A DNA stretch of 64,000 bases from Streptomyces aureoverticillatus (GTDB lineage Bacteria; Actinomycetota; Actinomycetes; Streptomycetales; Streptomycetaceae): positions 1-64,000 of the forward strand of contig NZ_BMSY01000007.1 of NCBI RefSeq assembly GCF_014649395.1, written 5' to 3'. Position numbers and translations under genes: made by a program. Below the pieces are notes generated by a model, which worked only from the letters and a program-made list of their open reading frames with translations, was not told where the DNA came from and did not search any database. Shown piece by piece: positions 17,213 to 28,244 of this stretch (its first letter is position 1; each line of letters opens with the position of its first letter).

Positions 17213-18847
17213 CTAGGCCACGTGCCTCCGCGCCCGCAGCGCCAGGCTCAGCGCGAGCACCGTCTGCGGGTCGTCCAGGTCCGTGCCGAGCAGCTCGCCG
17301 ATCCGGGCCAGGCGGTTGTACAGCGTCTGGCGGTTCAGATGCAGCTCGCGCGCGGTCTCCGCCTTGCGGCCCGCGTGCGCCAGATACGTCTGCAGGGTGG
17401 GCAGGAGCGGCGGCTTGGAGCGCCGGTCGTGGTCGCGCAGCGGGCCGATCGCGCGGTCCACGAACGCGGCGAGCGCGGCGGGGTCGTGCTGGTGCAGCCG
17501 CCACAGGAGCAGGTCGATGTCCAGGCGCCGCGCGTCGTACCAGTCCCGGTCCGGCAGGCCGTGCGCCGCCGTCGCCGTCTCCGCCGCGTGTCGCAGCCCC
17601 GACGCGGCCGCCGCCCAGCCGCCCGCCACGCCGACCACCACGACCGGCGGCTGTGCCCCCGCCCGCCGCATGCCGGCCCGCTCCACCCCGGCCCGCAGCG
17701 CCGCCGCGACCCGGTCCGCGACCGCCGCGCGCTCCGACTCCGCGCGCAGCCCGAGCAGGAGCGGAACCCTCCCTTCCACCGGACGTACGCCCAGCAGCAC
17801 CGGCACCCCCACCGACGCCAGCTCCTCCGCGACCGCCCGCGCGAGGACCGCCCAGCCGCTGCCGGTCGGCAGGCCGTCGGGGATCCGCATCACGACGGGG
17901 AGCAGCGGGCTCGCGCCGGGCTTGAAGCCGAGTACGCGTGCCTGTGCGGGCGCGTCGTCGGGGGTGATCCGGCCCTCCGCGAGGTCGGTGAGGAAGTCGC
18001 CGCGGCCGCGCGCCGCCAGCTCCTCCTCCTGCCGGGCCTGCATCAGGACGACCGCGAGGCTGCCCGCGGCCCGCTCGGCGGCGATCCGGTGGACGGGAAG
18101 CAGCGCGGACTCCACGGCGAGCAGGACGAGGCGGGCGCGCACCGATCCGGCGCCGGGCCCGCCGCCCGGCACGTCCACGAGGACCGTGCCGGCGGGCGGC
18201 TCGGCCCGGTCCTCTGGGCGGCCGCGCAGGCCCTCCCACACCTGGAGCGGATCCGCGCACGCGCTGCCCGCCCCGGCGGCGTACAGAAGCTGGCCGTCCG
18301 CCGTCTCCAGGAACACCGCGTTGCCGCTGAACTCCGCGAGGACGGCGAGGACTTGCGGCACGCCGCCGCCCGAGAGCAGGGCGTCCGTACAGCGCCGGTG
18401 CACCTCCTCGGCGCGGCGGAGGAGCGCGTAGTGGCCGTTGACGATCTCCGTGTGCACCTCTTCGGTGACCGTCACGAAGGGCACCTCGCGGTGCAGTTGG
18501 ACCAGCGGCAGACCGGCCGCGCGCGCGGTGTCCACGATCGCGGCCGGGAGGCGGCTGAAGCGCGGGCCGAGCTCGACGACCAGGGCCGCGATGCCGCGCT
18601 CGGCGAGGTCGCGGACGAAGGCGCGCTGTTCGGCGGGGCGGGCGCCGAGGCCGAGGCCCGTGGTCAGCAGGAGCTCGCCGCCCTTGAGCAGCGAGGCGAT
18701 GTTGGGGACCTCGCCCGCGTGCACCCACCGCACGGTCCGCTGCAGCCGGTCGGCGCCCGTGACGACCTCCGGGAGCCCGCCGCGCAGGCCCGGGAGCTCC
18801 AGCGCCCGCTGGACGGTGATGCCGCCCTGAGTGTCCTGACTGTCCAT
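17213..18847 (-). CDS. PucR-family transcriptional regulator
   Basis: 544 residues from ATG at 18847. The N-terminal PucR ligand domain (ITVQRALELPGLRGGLPEVVTGADRLQRTVRWVHAGE) is followed by a GGDEF-like middle. The C-terminal PucR helix-turn-helix is LLPTLQTYLAHAGRKAETARELHLNRQTLYNRLARIGELLG. PucR-type proteins commonly activate purine, amine or amino-acid catabolic genes; the target here is unknown. It is transcribed in the same direction as, and downstream of, the GH15 gene, with a hairpin between them. Confidence 0.88.
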   Translation of the reverse strand: MDSQDTQGGITVQRALELPGLRGGLPEVVTGADRLQRTVRWVHAGEVPNIASLLKGGELLLTTGLGLGARPAEQRAFVRDLAERGIAALVVELGPRFSRLPAAIVDTARAAGLPLVQLHREVPFVTVTEEVHTEIVNGHYALLRRAEEVHRRCTDALLSGGGVPQVLAVLAEFSGNAVFLETADGQLLYAAGAGSACADPLQVWEGLRGRPEDRAEPPAGTVLVDVPGGGPGAGSVRARLVLLAVESALLPVHRIAAERAAGSLAVVLMQARQEEELAARGRGDFLTDLAEGRITPDDAPAQARVLGFKPGASPLLPVVMRIPDGLPTGSGWAVLARAVAEELASVGVPVLLGVRPVEGRVPLLLGLRAESERAAVADRVAAALRAGVERAGMRRAGAQPPVVVVGVAGGWAAAASGLRHAAETATAAHGLPDRDWYDARRLDIDLLLWRLHQHDPAALAAFVDRAIGPLRDHDRRSKPPLLPTLQTYLAHAGRKAETARELHLNRQTLYNRLARIGELLGTDLDDPQTVLALSLALRARRHVA

Positions 18848-18919
18848 GGGCCGGACGCTACCTGACCAGGACGGGAGCGCCCCTCGCCGTGCGGATGGCG
18901 AGGTTCCGGGCGACGCCGG

Positions 18920-18958
18920 CGTGTCCTGGCCGCCGGGACTTGGCGCGGCCAGGACACG
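18920..18958 (-). terminator. Terminator between GH15 and PucR genes
   Basis: A perfect 14-bp stem (18920-18933 with 18945-18958) around an 11-base loop, placed 43 bases after the GH15 stop and before the PucR start. It suggests the two genes are separate transcription units. Confidence 0.7.
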
Positions 18959-19000
18959 TCAGGTTCGTACGCCGCGGCGCCGGCTCTCGTACGCCGCGAG

Positions 19001-20818
19001 CTAGCCCCCGTACGCCCCGGAGGCCGTGAGCCGCAGGGCCGTGTCGATCAGCGGCACGTGGCTGAACGCCTGCGGGAAGTTGCCGACCTGGCGCTGCAGG
19101 CGCGGGTCCCACTCCTCGGCGAGGAGGCCGAGGTCGTTGCGCAGGGCCAGGAGGCGCTCGAAGAGCTTGCGGGCCTCGTCCACGCGGCCGATCATCGCCA
19201 GGTCGTCGGCCATCCAGAAGGAGCAGGCGAGGAACGCGCCCTCGTCGCCCTCCAGGCCGTCCACGCCCTCGTCCTCACCGGCCGTCGGATAGCGCAGGAT
19301 GAAGCCGTCCGACGTCGACAGCTCCCGCTGGATGGCCTCGATGGTGCCGATGACGCGCTTGTCGTCCGGCGGCAGGAAGCCGACCTGCGGGATGAGCAGC
19401 AGCGAGGCGTCCAGCTCCTTGGAGCCGTACGACTGGGTGAAGGTGTTGCGCTCCTTGTCGTAGCCCCGCTCGCAGACGTCGCGGTGGATGTCGTCGCGCA
19501 GGTCGCGCCACTTGTCCAGCGGGCCGTCCGCGTCCCCGGACTCGATGAGCTTGATGGTGCGGTCGACGGCGACCCAGGCCATCACCTTGGAGTGCACGAA
19601 GTGGCGGCGCGGGCCGCGCACCTCCCAGATGCCCTCGTCGGGCTGGTCCCAGTGCGTCTCCAGATAGCGGATCAGCTTGAGCTGGAGCAGGGAGGCGTAG
19701 TCGTTGCGGGCGAGGCCGGTCATGTGCGCCAGGTGCAGGGCCTCGGTGACCTCGCCGTAGACATCGAGCTGGAGCTGGTGGGCCGCGCCGTTGCCCGCGC
19801 GGACCGGCGCCGAGTTCTCGTACCCCGGAAGCCAGTCCAGCTCCGCCTCGCCGAGCTCGCGCTCACCCGCGATGCCGTACATGATCTGCAGGTTCTCCGG
19901 GTCGCCCGCGACCGCGCGAAGGAGCCACTCGCGCCAGGCGCGGGCCTCCTCGCGATAGCCGGTGCGAAGGAGCGAGGAGAGCGTGATGGCGGCGTCGCGC
20001 AGCCAGGTGAAGCGGTAGTCCCAGTTGCGGGAGCCGCCGATGTCCTCCGGCAGGGAGGTGGTGGGGGCGGCGACGATGCCGCCCGTGGGGGCGTACGTCA
20101 GGGCCTTCAGGGTGATCAGCGAGCGGACCACGGCCTCGCGGTAGGGCCCGTGGTACGTGCACTGGTCGACCCACTCGCGCCAGAAGTCCTCTGTCGCCGT
20201 GAGCGCGTTCTCCGGCTCGGGGTGGGCGGGCTGGCCCTTGTGCGAGGGCTGCCAGGAGATCGTGAAGGCGATGCGCTCGCCGGGGGCGACGGTGAAGTCC
20301 GAGTACGTCGTCAGGTCCTTGCCGAACGTCGGCGCGGGGGTGTCCAGCCACACCGAGTCGGGTCCGGCGACGGCCACCGTGCGGCCGTCGACCTTGTGCA
20401 CCCAGGGCGTCACGCGGCCGTAGCTGAAGCGCATGCGCAGGGCCGAGCGCATCGGCACCCGGCCGGTGACGCCCTCCACGATCCGCACGAGCTGCGGGGC
20501 GTCGGTGTCGCGCGGCGGCATGAAGTCCGTGACCCGGACGGTGCCGCGCGGGGTGTCCCACTCGGACTCCAGGATCAGGGAGTCCCCGCGATACCTGCGC
20601 CGGGCCGCCGGCGCGGGCCGCGCGCCGGGTGCCTGGGCCGGGCCCAGGCGCCAGAAGCCGTGCTCCTCGGTGCCGAGCAGGCCGGCGAAGACGGCGTGGG
20701 AGTCGAATCGGGGCAGACACAGCCAGTCGACCGTGCCGTCCCGGCAGACCAGTGCTGCGGTCTGCATGTCTCCGATCAGTGCGTAATCCTCGATGCGCCC
20801 GGCCACGTGCATCCCCAT
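19001..20818 (-). CDS. Glycoside hydrolase family 15 protein (glucoamylase/trehalase type)
   Basis: 605 residues from ATG at 20818 (an ATG at 20812 is also possible). No signal peptide, so cytoplasmic. The N-terminus IEDYALIGDMQTAALVCRDGTVDWLCLPRFDS is the standard start of bacterial GH15. Conserved (alpha/alpha)6-barrel motifs are YRFTWLRDAAITLSSL, PVRAGNGAAHQLQLDVYGEV, HFVHSKVMAWVAVDR and, at the end, AEEWDPRLQRQVGNFPQAFSH. Cytosolic members in mycobacteria act as trehalases and others as glucoamylases; I cannot choose from sequence. It is divergent from pyrG. Confidence 0.9.
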   Translation of the reverse strand: MGMHVAGRIEDYALIGDMQTAALVCRDGTVDWLCLPRFDSHAVFAGLLGTEEHGFWRLGPAQAPGARPAPAARRRYRGDSLILESEWDTPRGTVRVTDFMPPRDTDAPQLVRIVEGVTGRVPMRSALRMRFSYGRVTPWVHKVDGRTVAVAGPDSVWLDTPAPTFGKDLTTYSDFTVAPGERIAFTISWQPSHKGQPAHPEPENALTATEDFWREWVDQCTYHGPYREAVVRSLITLKALTYAPTGGIVAAPTTSLPEDIGGSRNWDYRFTWLRDAAITLSSLLRTGYREEARAWREWLLRAVAGDPENLQIMYGIAGERELGEAELDWLPGYENSAPVRAGNGAAHQLQLDVYGEVTEALHLAHMTGLARNDYASLLQLKLIRYLETHWDQPDEGIWEVRGPRRHFVHSKVMAWVAVDRTIKLIESGDADGPLDKWRDLRDDIHRDVCERGYDKERNTFTQSYGSKELDASLLLIPQVGFLPPDDKRVIGTIEAIQRELSTSDGFILRYPTAGEDEGVDGLEGDEGAFLACSFWMADDLAMIGRVDEARKLFERLLALRNDLGLLAEEWDPRLQRQVGNFPQAFSHVPLIDTALRLTASGAYGG

Positions 20819-21285
20819 TCAAACGGCCACGTTCGCCCGCTCACGGGGCGCTCGTACTACGGTCAAGGGTTCGCTGTAAAACGAACTGCCGGGCCCTAAT
20901 GTTTCCGGTGGTCTCCAGAAGTGCCGACGGGGGTGGTTCCGCCCGCGCGCACGGCTCGGCAGCAAGTGTCCGAGCAACATACATCGACGCCCCGGAAAAT
21001 CGCCCGCTCGTACCGGCGAACTGGCTACGCCGAATGAGTTCCGGGTGAGCCGGTGCCCGTACGGTGCCTGCACGGTGAAGATCGTGTACGCGACGTGAAA
21101 GCGCGTGTCAAGACGTGGCCGGAAGCAGCCCCCTCCCGTCGCTGATACCCTGGTAGCCCGTGAGCCGGTGGTCATCGAACCCCCGAACCGCAGCGACGGC
21201 ACTTCCCTCCGAGCAGCAAACCCAGCACGGAGCGGACGCCGGTACGCACCTTCAGACCGCGACGCACGGGAGCCCCCTCTTGGCC
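20819..21285. other. Intergenic region between GH15 gene and pyrG
   Basis: 467 bases separating two divergent genes. It must contain both promoters. A TACCCT that could be a -10 for pyrG lies at 21146-21151. In-frame codons upstream of the pyrG ATG are open but carry no family sequence. I see no convincing small gene or attenuator. Confidence 0.5.
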
Positions 21286-22941
<1,656 letters not shown>

Positions 22942-23010
22942 GAGCCGGACAGTGGTCCCGTAGTGGCCCGGTAGCGGTCACGGGCAGGTCACACAGGAGA
23001 GATACGGTTG

Positions 23011-23052
23011 CCGGGGTACGTGCCTGATGAGGCGCGTGCCCCGGTTTCTGTT
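23011..23052 (+). terminator. pyrG terminator
   Basis: A 15-bp stem (23011-23025 with 23030-23044, two G-U pairs), GATG loop, then a T-rich tail (tttctgttt). A classical intrinsic terminator 70 bases after pyrG, separating it from the nudix gene. Confidence 0.9.
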
Positions 23053-23076
23053 TGTGCGCGTGGGAGGACGACCGAG

Positions 23077-23703
23077 ATGACGATCAAGGACACCGCCGAG
23101 GAGTGGCAGGTCACGGCGAGCGACACCCCGTTCGTCGGGAACAAGACCTCGGTGCGCACCGACGACGTCGTCATGCCGGACGGCACGGTCGTCCGCCGCG
23201 ACTACCAGGTCCACCCCGGCTCGGTCGCCGTCCTCGCGCTCGACGACGCGGGCCGTGTCCTGGTCCTCCGCCAGTACCGCCACCCGGTGCGCCACAAGCT
23301 CTGGGAGATCCCGGCGGGCCTGCTCGACGTGCCCGGCGAGAACCCGCTGCACGCCGCCCAGCGCGAGCTGTACGAGGAGGCCCACGTCAAGGCCGAGGAC
23401 TGGCGTGTGCTCACCGACGTCTACACCACGCCCGGCGGCTGCGACGAGGCCGTGCGCATCTTCCTGGCCCGCGATCTCGCCGAGGCCGAGGGCGAGCGCT
23501 TCGAGGTCTTCGAGGAGGAGTCCGACATGGAGCTCGCGCGCGTGCCGGTCGACGAGCTCGTCCGTGGCGTGCTCGCGGGGGAACTGCACAACAACTGCCT
23601 GGTGGTGGGCGTGCTGTCCCTCGTCGCCGCGCTCCAGGGTGACGGCGTGGAGTCCCTGCGCCCGGCCGACGCGCCCTGGCCCGCACGGCCGTTCGAGGCC
23701 TGA
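23077..23703 (+). CDS. ADP-ribose pyrophosphatase-like Nudix hydrolase
   Basis: 208 residues from ATG at 23077 with GGGAGG upstream. Core Nudix signature: EIPAGLLDVPGE, then AAQRELYEEAHVKAEDW (the REL-EE helix, about 85-112). The final Gly of the usual box is replaced by Ala-His. VLVLRQYRHPV and YTTPGGCDEAVRIFLARDL are typical of ADP-ribose pyrophosphatases. It probably hydrolyses ADP-ribose to AMP and ribose-5-phosphate. Position after pyrG is conserved (M. tuberculosis Rv1700). Confidence 0.9.
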   Translation: MTIKDTAEEWQVTASDTPFVGNKTSVRTDDVVMPDGTVVRRDYQVHPGSVAVLALDDAGRVLVLRQYRHPVRHKLWEIPAGLLDVPGENPLHAAQRELYEEAHVKAEDWRVLTDVYTTPGGCDEAVRIFLARDLAEAEGERFEVFEEESDMELARVPVDELVRGVLAGELHNNCLVVGVLSLVAALQGDGVESLRPADAPWPARPFEA

Positions 23704-23704
23704 G

Positions 23705-23788
23705 GCTTCGGGTCTCAGGCTTCAGGTCTCAGGTTTCGCGTCTCGGACTTCAGGTCCCAGGCTTCGGGCCTCAGGTCTGAAGTCCGAG
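23705..23788. repeat. 14-bp tandem repeat, six units
   Basis: Six consecutive 14-base units starting right after the nudix stop: gcttcgggtctcag, gcttcaggtctcag, gtttcgcgtctcgg, acttcaggtcccag, gcttcgggcctcag, gtctgaagtccgag. Drift increases along the array. No function evident; the rest of the gap to 23960 shows only the next RBS. Confidence 0.85.
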
Positions 23789-23960
23789 GCGGATCCGGCG
23801 TAACCCGTCCGGCGGCGTGCGATCCGACGATGTGCTGATCCGATCGGGCGACTTGCGGGCCCCGTACGGCCCGGAACGCGGCAGGGCCTGAACTAGGCTC
23901 TGAAAGCGTCCCGACCGGAGTCCCGGCGGGTTCGTGCGCAGGCGGACGGGAGCGTTACCC

Positions 23961-26669
23961 GTGACGGATCAGGCGGTCGACACGGACGGTTCGGCGACTG
24001 GCACGCCGTCGCCCACGAGTGCGTCGCCCACCGGTGCGGCGGCCGCGAGTGAGCCGCCCGCGAGTGCGGCGGCTACCGGTGCGGCGCCCGTGAGTGCGGC
24101 GGCCACCGGTGCGGCGCCCGTGAGTGCGGCGGCCACCGGTGCGGCGTCTGCCGGCGCGGCGTCCGCGAGTGCCGAGTCCGCGAGTGCGGCGTCCACCGGC
24201 CCGGCAGCCACCAGCGCGGCGTCCACCGGCCCGGCAGCCACCAGCGCGGCGTCCACCGGCCCGGCAGCCGCTAGCCCGGTGTCCACCGGCCCCGCATCTC
24301 CGAGCCGGGCATCCACCAGCCCGGCGCCCGCCAGCGCGTCATCTACGGGCCCGGCATCCACGGGCCCGGCGCCTGCCAGTCCGGCAGCCGCTAGCCCGGT
24401 GTCCACCGGCCCCGCATCTCCGAGCCGGGCAGCCGCTAGCCCGGTGCCCGCCGGTTCGGCATCCACGAGCGCGGCATCCACGGGCCCGGCGCCTGCCAGT
24501 CCGGCAGCCGCTAGCCCCGTGCCCACCGGCCCCGCATCCCCGAGCCGGGCATCCACCAGCCCGGCGCCCGCCAGCGAGTCATCTACGGGCCCGGCGCCCA
24601 CGGGCCCGGCGCCCACCGGCCCGGCACTCCCCAGTGACAGCACCCGATTCGTGGGCCGTCACCGGGAGTTGAAGGAACTCCGCGCCGACATCGCCCGGGC
24701 CGGACTCGACACCCTCTCCGGTCGCAAGGCGCCCCGCGCCCGCGTGCTGCTCATCGCGGGCCGGCCCGGCTCCGGCCGCACCGCGCTCGCCGAGGAACTC
24801 ACTCGGCAGCTCGCCGACGACTACCCCGACGGCGTGCTCCGCGCCCGCCTCGCCGACCCCGACGGCACCCCCGTTCCCACCGAGCGCACCGCCCGCGAAC
24901 TCCTCGGCGCGCTCGGCGAGTCCGCGCCCGCCGGGGCGGACGAGGACGACCTGGCCGCGGCCCTGCGCGCCGCGCTCGACGGCCGCCGCGCCCTGCTGCT
25001 CCTCGACGACGCGGCCACCGCCGAGCAGGTCGACCCGCTGCTCCCCGACACCCCCGACTGCCTGGTCGTGGCCGTGTCCGCGGGCCCGCTCACCGGCATC
25101 CCCGACGTCCGCCCGTGCACCCTGGGCGGCCTGGACACCAAGGCCGCGCTCGACCTGCTGGCCCGCAGCGCGGGGTCGGTGCGCATCACCGTCGACCCGC
25201 GCTCCGCGGAGAGCCTGGTCGAGGCGTGCGGCGGCAACCCGGCGGCGCTGGTCATCGCGGGCGGCTGGCTCGCCGCCCGGCCCAAGGCCGCCGTCGCCGA
25301 CCTGGCCAAGCAGGTCCGGGACTGCCCCGAGGAGGGCGCGGCCGACTCCGCCCTCGCCCGGGTGTTCCAGCACACCTACGCCGCGCTGCCCTCGCCCTCC
25401 GCGCGGATACTGCGTCTGCTCGGCCTCGCCCCCGCCGGCCACGTCGACCCGCACACCGCGTCCGCGCTCGCGGGCTGCTCGGTGTCCGGGGCGCGCACCG
25501 CGCTCGACGACTTCGTCGCGCTCGGCCTGCTGCGGCCGGTGGAATCGGAGCTGCCGCAGTACGAGGTGCCGGGCTGTCTGGTGCCGTTCCTGCGGGAGCT
25601 GACGGAGAATCAGGACCGGCCGGGGGAGGTGCAGTTGGCGCGGGCCCGGATGCTGGAACGGACCGTACGGCTGCTCCAGTCCTGCCGGGCCGTCACCGAG
25701 CCCGACGGCTCGGTGGCGCGCAAGAAGCTCGCCGGACTGCCGCGCGCCCTGCGCTTCCCGAACCCGGGCGCCGCCGCCGAGTGGCTGCGGATCCGGCAGC
25801 CCGCGCTGCTCGCCGCCGCCCGGCTCGCCGTCGCGGACGGCGACCTGGACACCCTCGCCCGGCGCCTGATGGCGGCCCTGGCCCGCGCCCTGGTCGCGCA
25901 CCGCGGCACCCAGGACGCGGCGCCCGAGCTGTACGGCATCCACCAGCTCGTCCTCGGCGTCGCCGAGCGCCGCGACCTGCCCCGCGAGAAGGCGGCGGCG
26001 CTGCTGAACCTCGCGGACCTGGACGCGCAGACGGGACGTACGCAGGAGGCGCTGGCCCGCTACCGCGCCGCGCTCGACTGCGGCCGGGCCGCCGGCGACC
26101 CGTACGCGACCGGCCGCGCGATGGAATCCGTAGGCGGCGCCTACCAGGAGCTGGGGGACTGGCAGCGGGCCGCCGACTGGTACGGCAGGGCCCTCGCGCA
26201 GCGCCTGGCCCGCGGCGAGCGCGCCGACGCCGCCCGGCTGCACGGCCGCATCGCCACCACCCACACCTACGCGGGCCGCTACGGCGAGGCCCTGCGCAAC
26301 TGGCGCTCGGCCGTCGCGGGCCTGCGCAGGACCGGCGACGTCGCCGGCCGGGCGCGGGCGCTGAGCGAGATGGCGCGCGTCCAGGAGTACGCGGGGCGCC
26401 CCGAGGAGTCGCTGCGTACCTGCCGGGAGGCCGCCGAGTGGGCGCGCGAGGCCGCCGACGTGCGGCTGCAGGCGGCGCTTCAGGTGCGGCTCGCCGACAC
26501 CCTGGAGCGGCTGGGGGATCCGGCCGCCGCCGGGCTGCACCGGGCGGCCGCCGAGCGCATGCTGGGAAATGAGTTCACCGAGGTCGCGGGGCCTGCCTCG
26601 AAACATCATGAGGAAGGTGCAGCAGGACCCCCAGCCTACGAAATCCGTAGTACATCCGGCCAAGATTGA
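23961..26669 (+). CDS. STAND-type NTPase with TPR repeats and long Ala/Ser/Thr/Pro N-terminus
   Basis: 902 residues from GTG at 23961 (GGGAG eight bases upstream). Residues about 1-225 are low-complexity with repeats such as ASTGPAATSA and ASPVSTGPASPSRA, encoded by roughly 30-base DNA repeats. An NB-ARC-like NTPase follows: RFVGRHRELKELR, Walker A IAGRPGSGRTALAEE (about 265), Walker B ALLLLDDA (about 345), and CGGNPAALVIAGGWLA, then a winged-helix-like region. The C-terminal third is TPR (EALARYRAALDCGRAAGD; RAADWYGRALAQRLARGERADAARLHG). It resembles AfsR without its DNA-binding SARP domain. No partner effector is adjacent. Confidence 0.82.
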   Translation: MTDQAVDTDGSATGTPSPTSASPTGAAAASEPPASAAATGAAPVSAAATGAAPVSAAATGAASAGAASASAESASAASTGPAATSAASTGPAATSAASTGPAAASPVSTGPASPSRASTSPAPASASSTGPASTGPAPASPAAASPVSTGPASPSRAAASPVPAGSASTSAASTGPAPASPAAASPVPTGPASPSRASTSPAPASESSTGPAPTGPAPTGPALPSDSTRFVGRHRELKELRADIARAGLDTLSGRKAPRARVLLIAGRPGSGRTALAEELTRQLADDYPDGVLRARLADPDGTPVPTERTARELLGALGESAPAGADEDDLAAALRAALDGRRALLLLDDAATAEQVDPLLPDTPDCLVVAVSAGPLTGIPDVRPCTLGGLDTKAALDLLARSAGSVRITVDPRSAESLVEACGGNPAALVIAGGWLAARPKAAVADLAKQVRDCPEEGAADSALARVFQHTYAALPSPSARILRLLGLAPAGHVDPHTASALAGCSVSGARTALDDFVALGLLRPVESELPQYEVPGCLVPFLRELTENQDRPGEVQLARARMLERTVRLLQSCRAVTEPDGSVARKKLAGLPRALRFPNPGAAAEWLRIRQPALLAAARLAVADGDLDTLARRLMAALARALVAHRGTQDAAPELYGIHQLVLGVAERRDLPREKAAALLNLADLDAQTGRTQEALARYRAALDCGRAAGDPYATGRAMESVGGAYQELGDWQRAADWYGRALAQRLARGERADAARLHGRIATTHTYAGRYGEALRNWRSAVAGLRRTGDVAGRARALSEMARVQEYAGRPEESLRTCREAAEWAREAADVRLQAALQVRLADTLERLGDPAAAGLHRAAAERMLGNEFTEVAGPASKHHEEGAAGPPAYEIRSTSGQD

Positions 26670-26681
26670 GACTTTGAAAGG

Positions 26682-26710
26682 CTGGACAGCGGGAAATCCT
26701 TCATTAGACT
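26682..26710 (+). promoter_or_regulatory. Candidate ald promoter
   Basis: A -35-like CTGGAC (26682-26687) and a -10-like TAGACT (26705-26710), separated by 17 bases, resemble the principal (HrdB) sigma-factor promoter. They lie about 100 bases before the ald start, in the only gap between the STAND gene and ald. Confidence 0.55.
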
Positions 26711-26813
26711 GGCTCCGCCGCGTGCTTTCGTGGTGTCTTCCGATGCGCTCGCGTGCGTACCGGTATGTACCCAATGCCCGAACCCCCCCCCAGAGCCAAG
26801 GACCGTGATCGAC

Positions 26814-27929
26814 GTGAAGGTCGGCATCCCCCGCGAGGTCAAGAACAACGAGTTCCGGGTGGCCATCACCCCCGCCGGCGTGCATGAGCTGGTGCGCCAC
26901 GGCCACCAGGTCGTCATCGAGCGGAACGCCGGTGTCGGCTCCTCGATCACGGACGGCGAGTACGTCGCCGCCGGCGCCCAGATCCTGGAGACCGCCGACG
27001 AGGTGTGGGCCACGGCCGACCTGCTCCTGAAGGTCAAGGAGCCGATCGCCGAGGAGTACCACCGCCTCCGCAAGGACCAGACGCTCTTCACCTACCTGCA
27101 CCTGGCCGCCTCCAAGGAGTGCACGGACGCGCTCCTGGAGTCCGGCACCACCGCCATCGCGTACGAGACGGTGGAGCTGCCCACCCGCGCGCTGCCGCTG
27201 CTCGCCCCGATGTCCGAGGTCGCGGGCCGCCTGGCCCCGCAGGTCGGCGCCTACCACCTGATGGCTCCCAACGGCGGCCGCGGCGTGCTGCCCGGCGGTG
27301 TCCCGGGCGTGGCCGCGGGCAAGGCCGTCGTGATCGGCGGCGGCGTCTCCGGCTGGAACGCCGCGCAGATCGCCATCGGCATGGGCTTCCACGTGACCCT
27401 GCTCGACCGGGACATCAACAAGCTCAAGGAAGCCGACAAGGTCTTCGGCACGAAGATCCAGACCGTCGTCTCCAACGCCTTCGAACTGGAGAAGGCCTGC
27501 CTGGAGGCCGACCTCGTCATCGGCGCCGTGCTCATCCCGGGCGCCAAGGCCCCGAAGCTGGTCACCAACGAGCTGGTCTCGCGCATGAAGCCGGGAAGTG
27601 TTCTTGTCGACATCGCGATCGACCAGGGCGGCTGCTTCGAGGACTCGCGTCCCACCACGCACGCCGAGCCGACCTTCCCGGTCCACAACTCGGTCTTCTA
27701 CTGCGTCGCCAACATGCCCGGCGCGGTGCCCAACACCTCGACGTACGCGCTGACCAACGCGACGATGCCGTACATCGTGTCCCTCGCGAACAACGGCTGG
27801 GCCGAGGCCCTGCGCCGCGACCCGGCGCTCGCCCTGGGTCTCAACACCCATGACGGCAAGGTCGTTTACAAGGAGGTCGCCGAGGCCCACGGCCTCGAGC
27901 ACGTCGAGATCGAGTCGCTGCTCGGCTGA
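26814..27929 (+). CDS. ald: Alanine dehydrogenase
   Basis: 371 residues from GTG at 26814, 11 bases after AAGGA; a GTG at 26805 is too close to that RBS. This start also puts the family's catalytic residues at their usual numbers, K75 (LLKVKEP) and H96 (TYLHLAAS). The Rossmann NAD motif is VIGGGVSGWNAAQIAIGMG. It interconverts alanine and pyruvate plus ammonia with NAD. A strong hairpin 28 bases after the stop ends the transcript. Confidence 0.96.
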   Translation: MKVGIPREVKNNEFRVAITPAGVHELVRHGHQVVIERNAGVGSSITDGEYVAAGAQILETADEVWATADLLLKVKEPIAEEYHRLRKDQTLFTYLHLAASKECTDALLESGTTAIAYETVELPTRALPLLAPMSEVAGRLAPQVGAYHLMAPNGGRGVLPGGVPGVAAGKAVVIGGGVSGWNAAQIAIGMGFHVTLLDRDINKLKEADKVFGTKIQTVVSNAFELEKACLEADLVIGAVLIPGAKAPKLVTNELVSRMKPGSVLVDIAIDQGGCFEDSRPTTHAEPTFPVHNSVFYCVANMPGAVPNTSTYALTNATMPYIVSLANNGWAEALRRDPALALGLNTHDGKVVYKEVAEAHGLEHVEIESLLG

Positions 27930-28244
27930 CCCCGGTCAACCGGAGTCGTCAATCTCACGCCCGCGGCCGGACCTTGCGAGGGGTCCGGCCGCGGGCGGTT
28001 GGGCGTACACTCGCTCAACTCGCCTTGAACGTAAACATTTGGGCGATTCGTCCACCCGGCAAACGCGGCGATGCGATGCGGTGCACCCTTGACATCGGGA
28101 TGTTCCATTGCCGACACATCGGGCCGGGTCCGGCGGATTGTGTTGCTGCGGAGTGGTGACACGCCATAGAGTCGCCAACCGTCGGCATGGTGCCACGCTG
28201 ACCTATCTAGAAATTTCCTGGTCACCAAGGAGGTAAGACGACTT
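27930..28244. other. ald-parA intergenic region
   Basis: 315 bases. The proximal part is the ald terminator (27958-27997). The rest is relatively AT-rich for this genome (for example cgtaaacatttgggcg near 28029 and tagaaatttcctggtcacc near 28208) and should carry the parA promoter. No parS-like 14-16-mer palindrome and no gene is seen. Confidence 0.5.
27958..27997 (+). terminator. ald terminator
   Basis: A perfect 16-bp stem (27958-27973 with 27982-27997) around an 8-base loop, directly after ald. Confidence 0.85.

Noticed and set aside
23969..24643. 224-residue minus-strand frame of Ala/Gly/Val/Asp repeats
   Set aside because: Antisense of the low-complexity N-terminus of the STAND protein; repeat DNA, not a gene.
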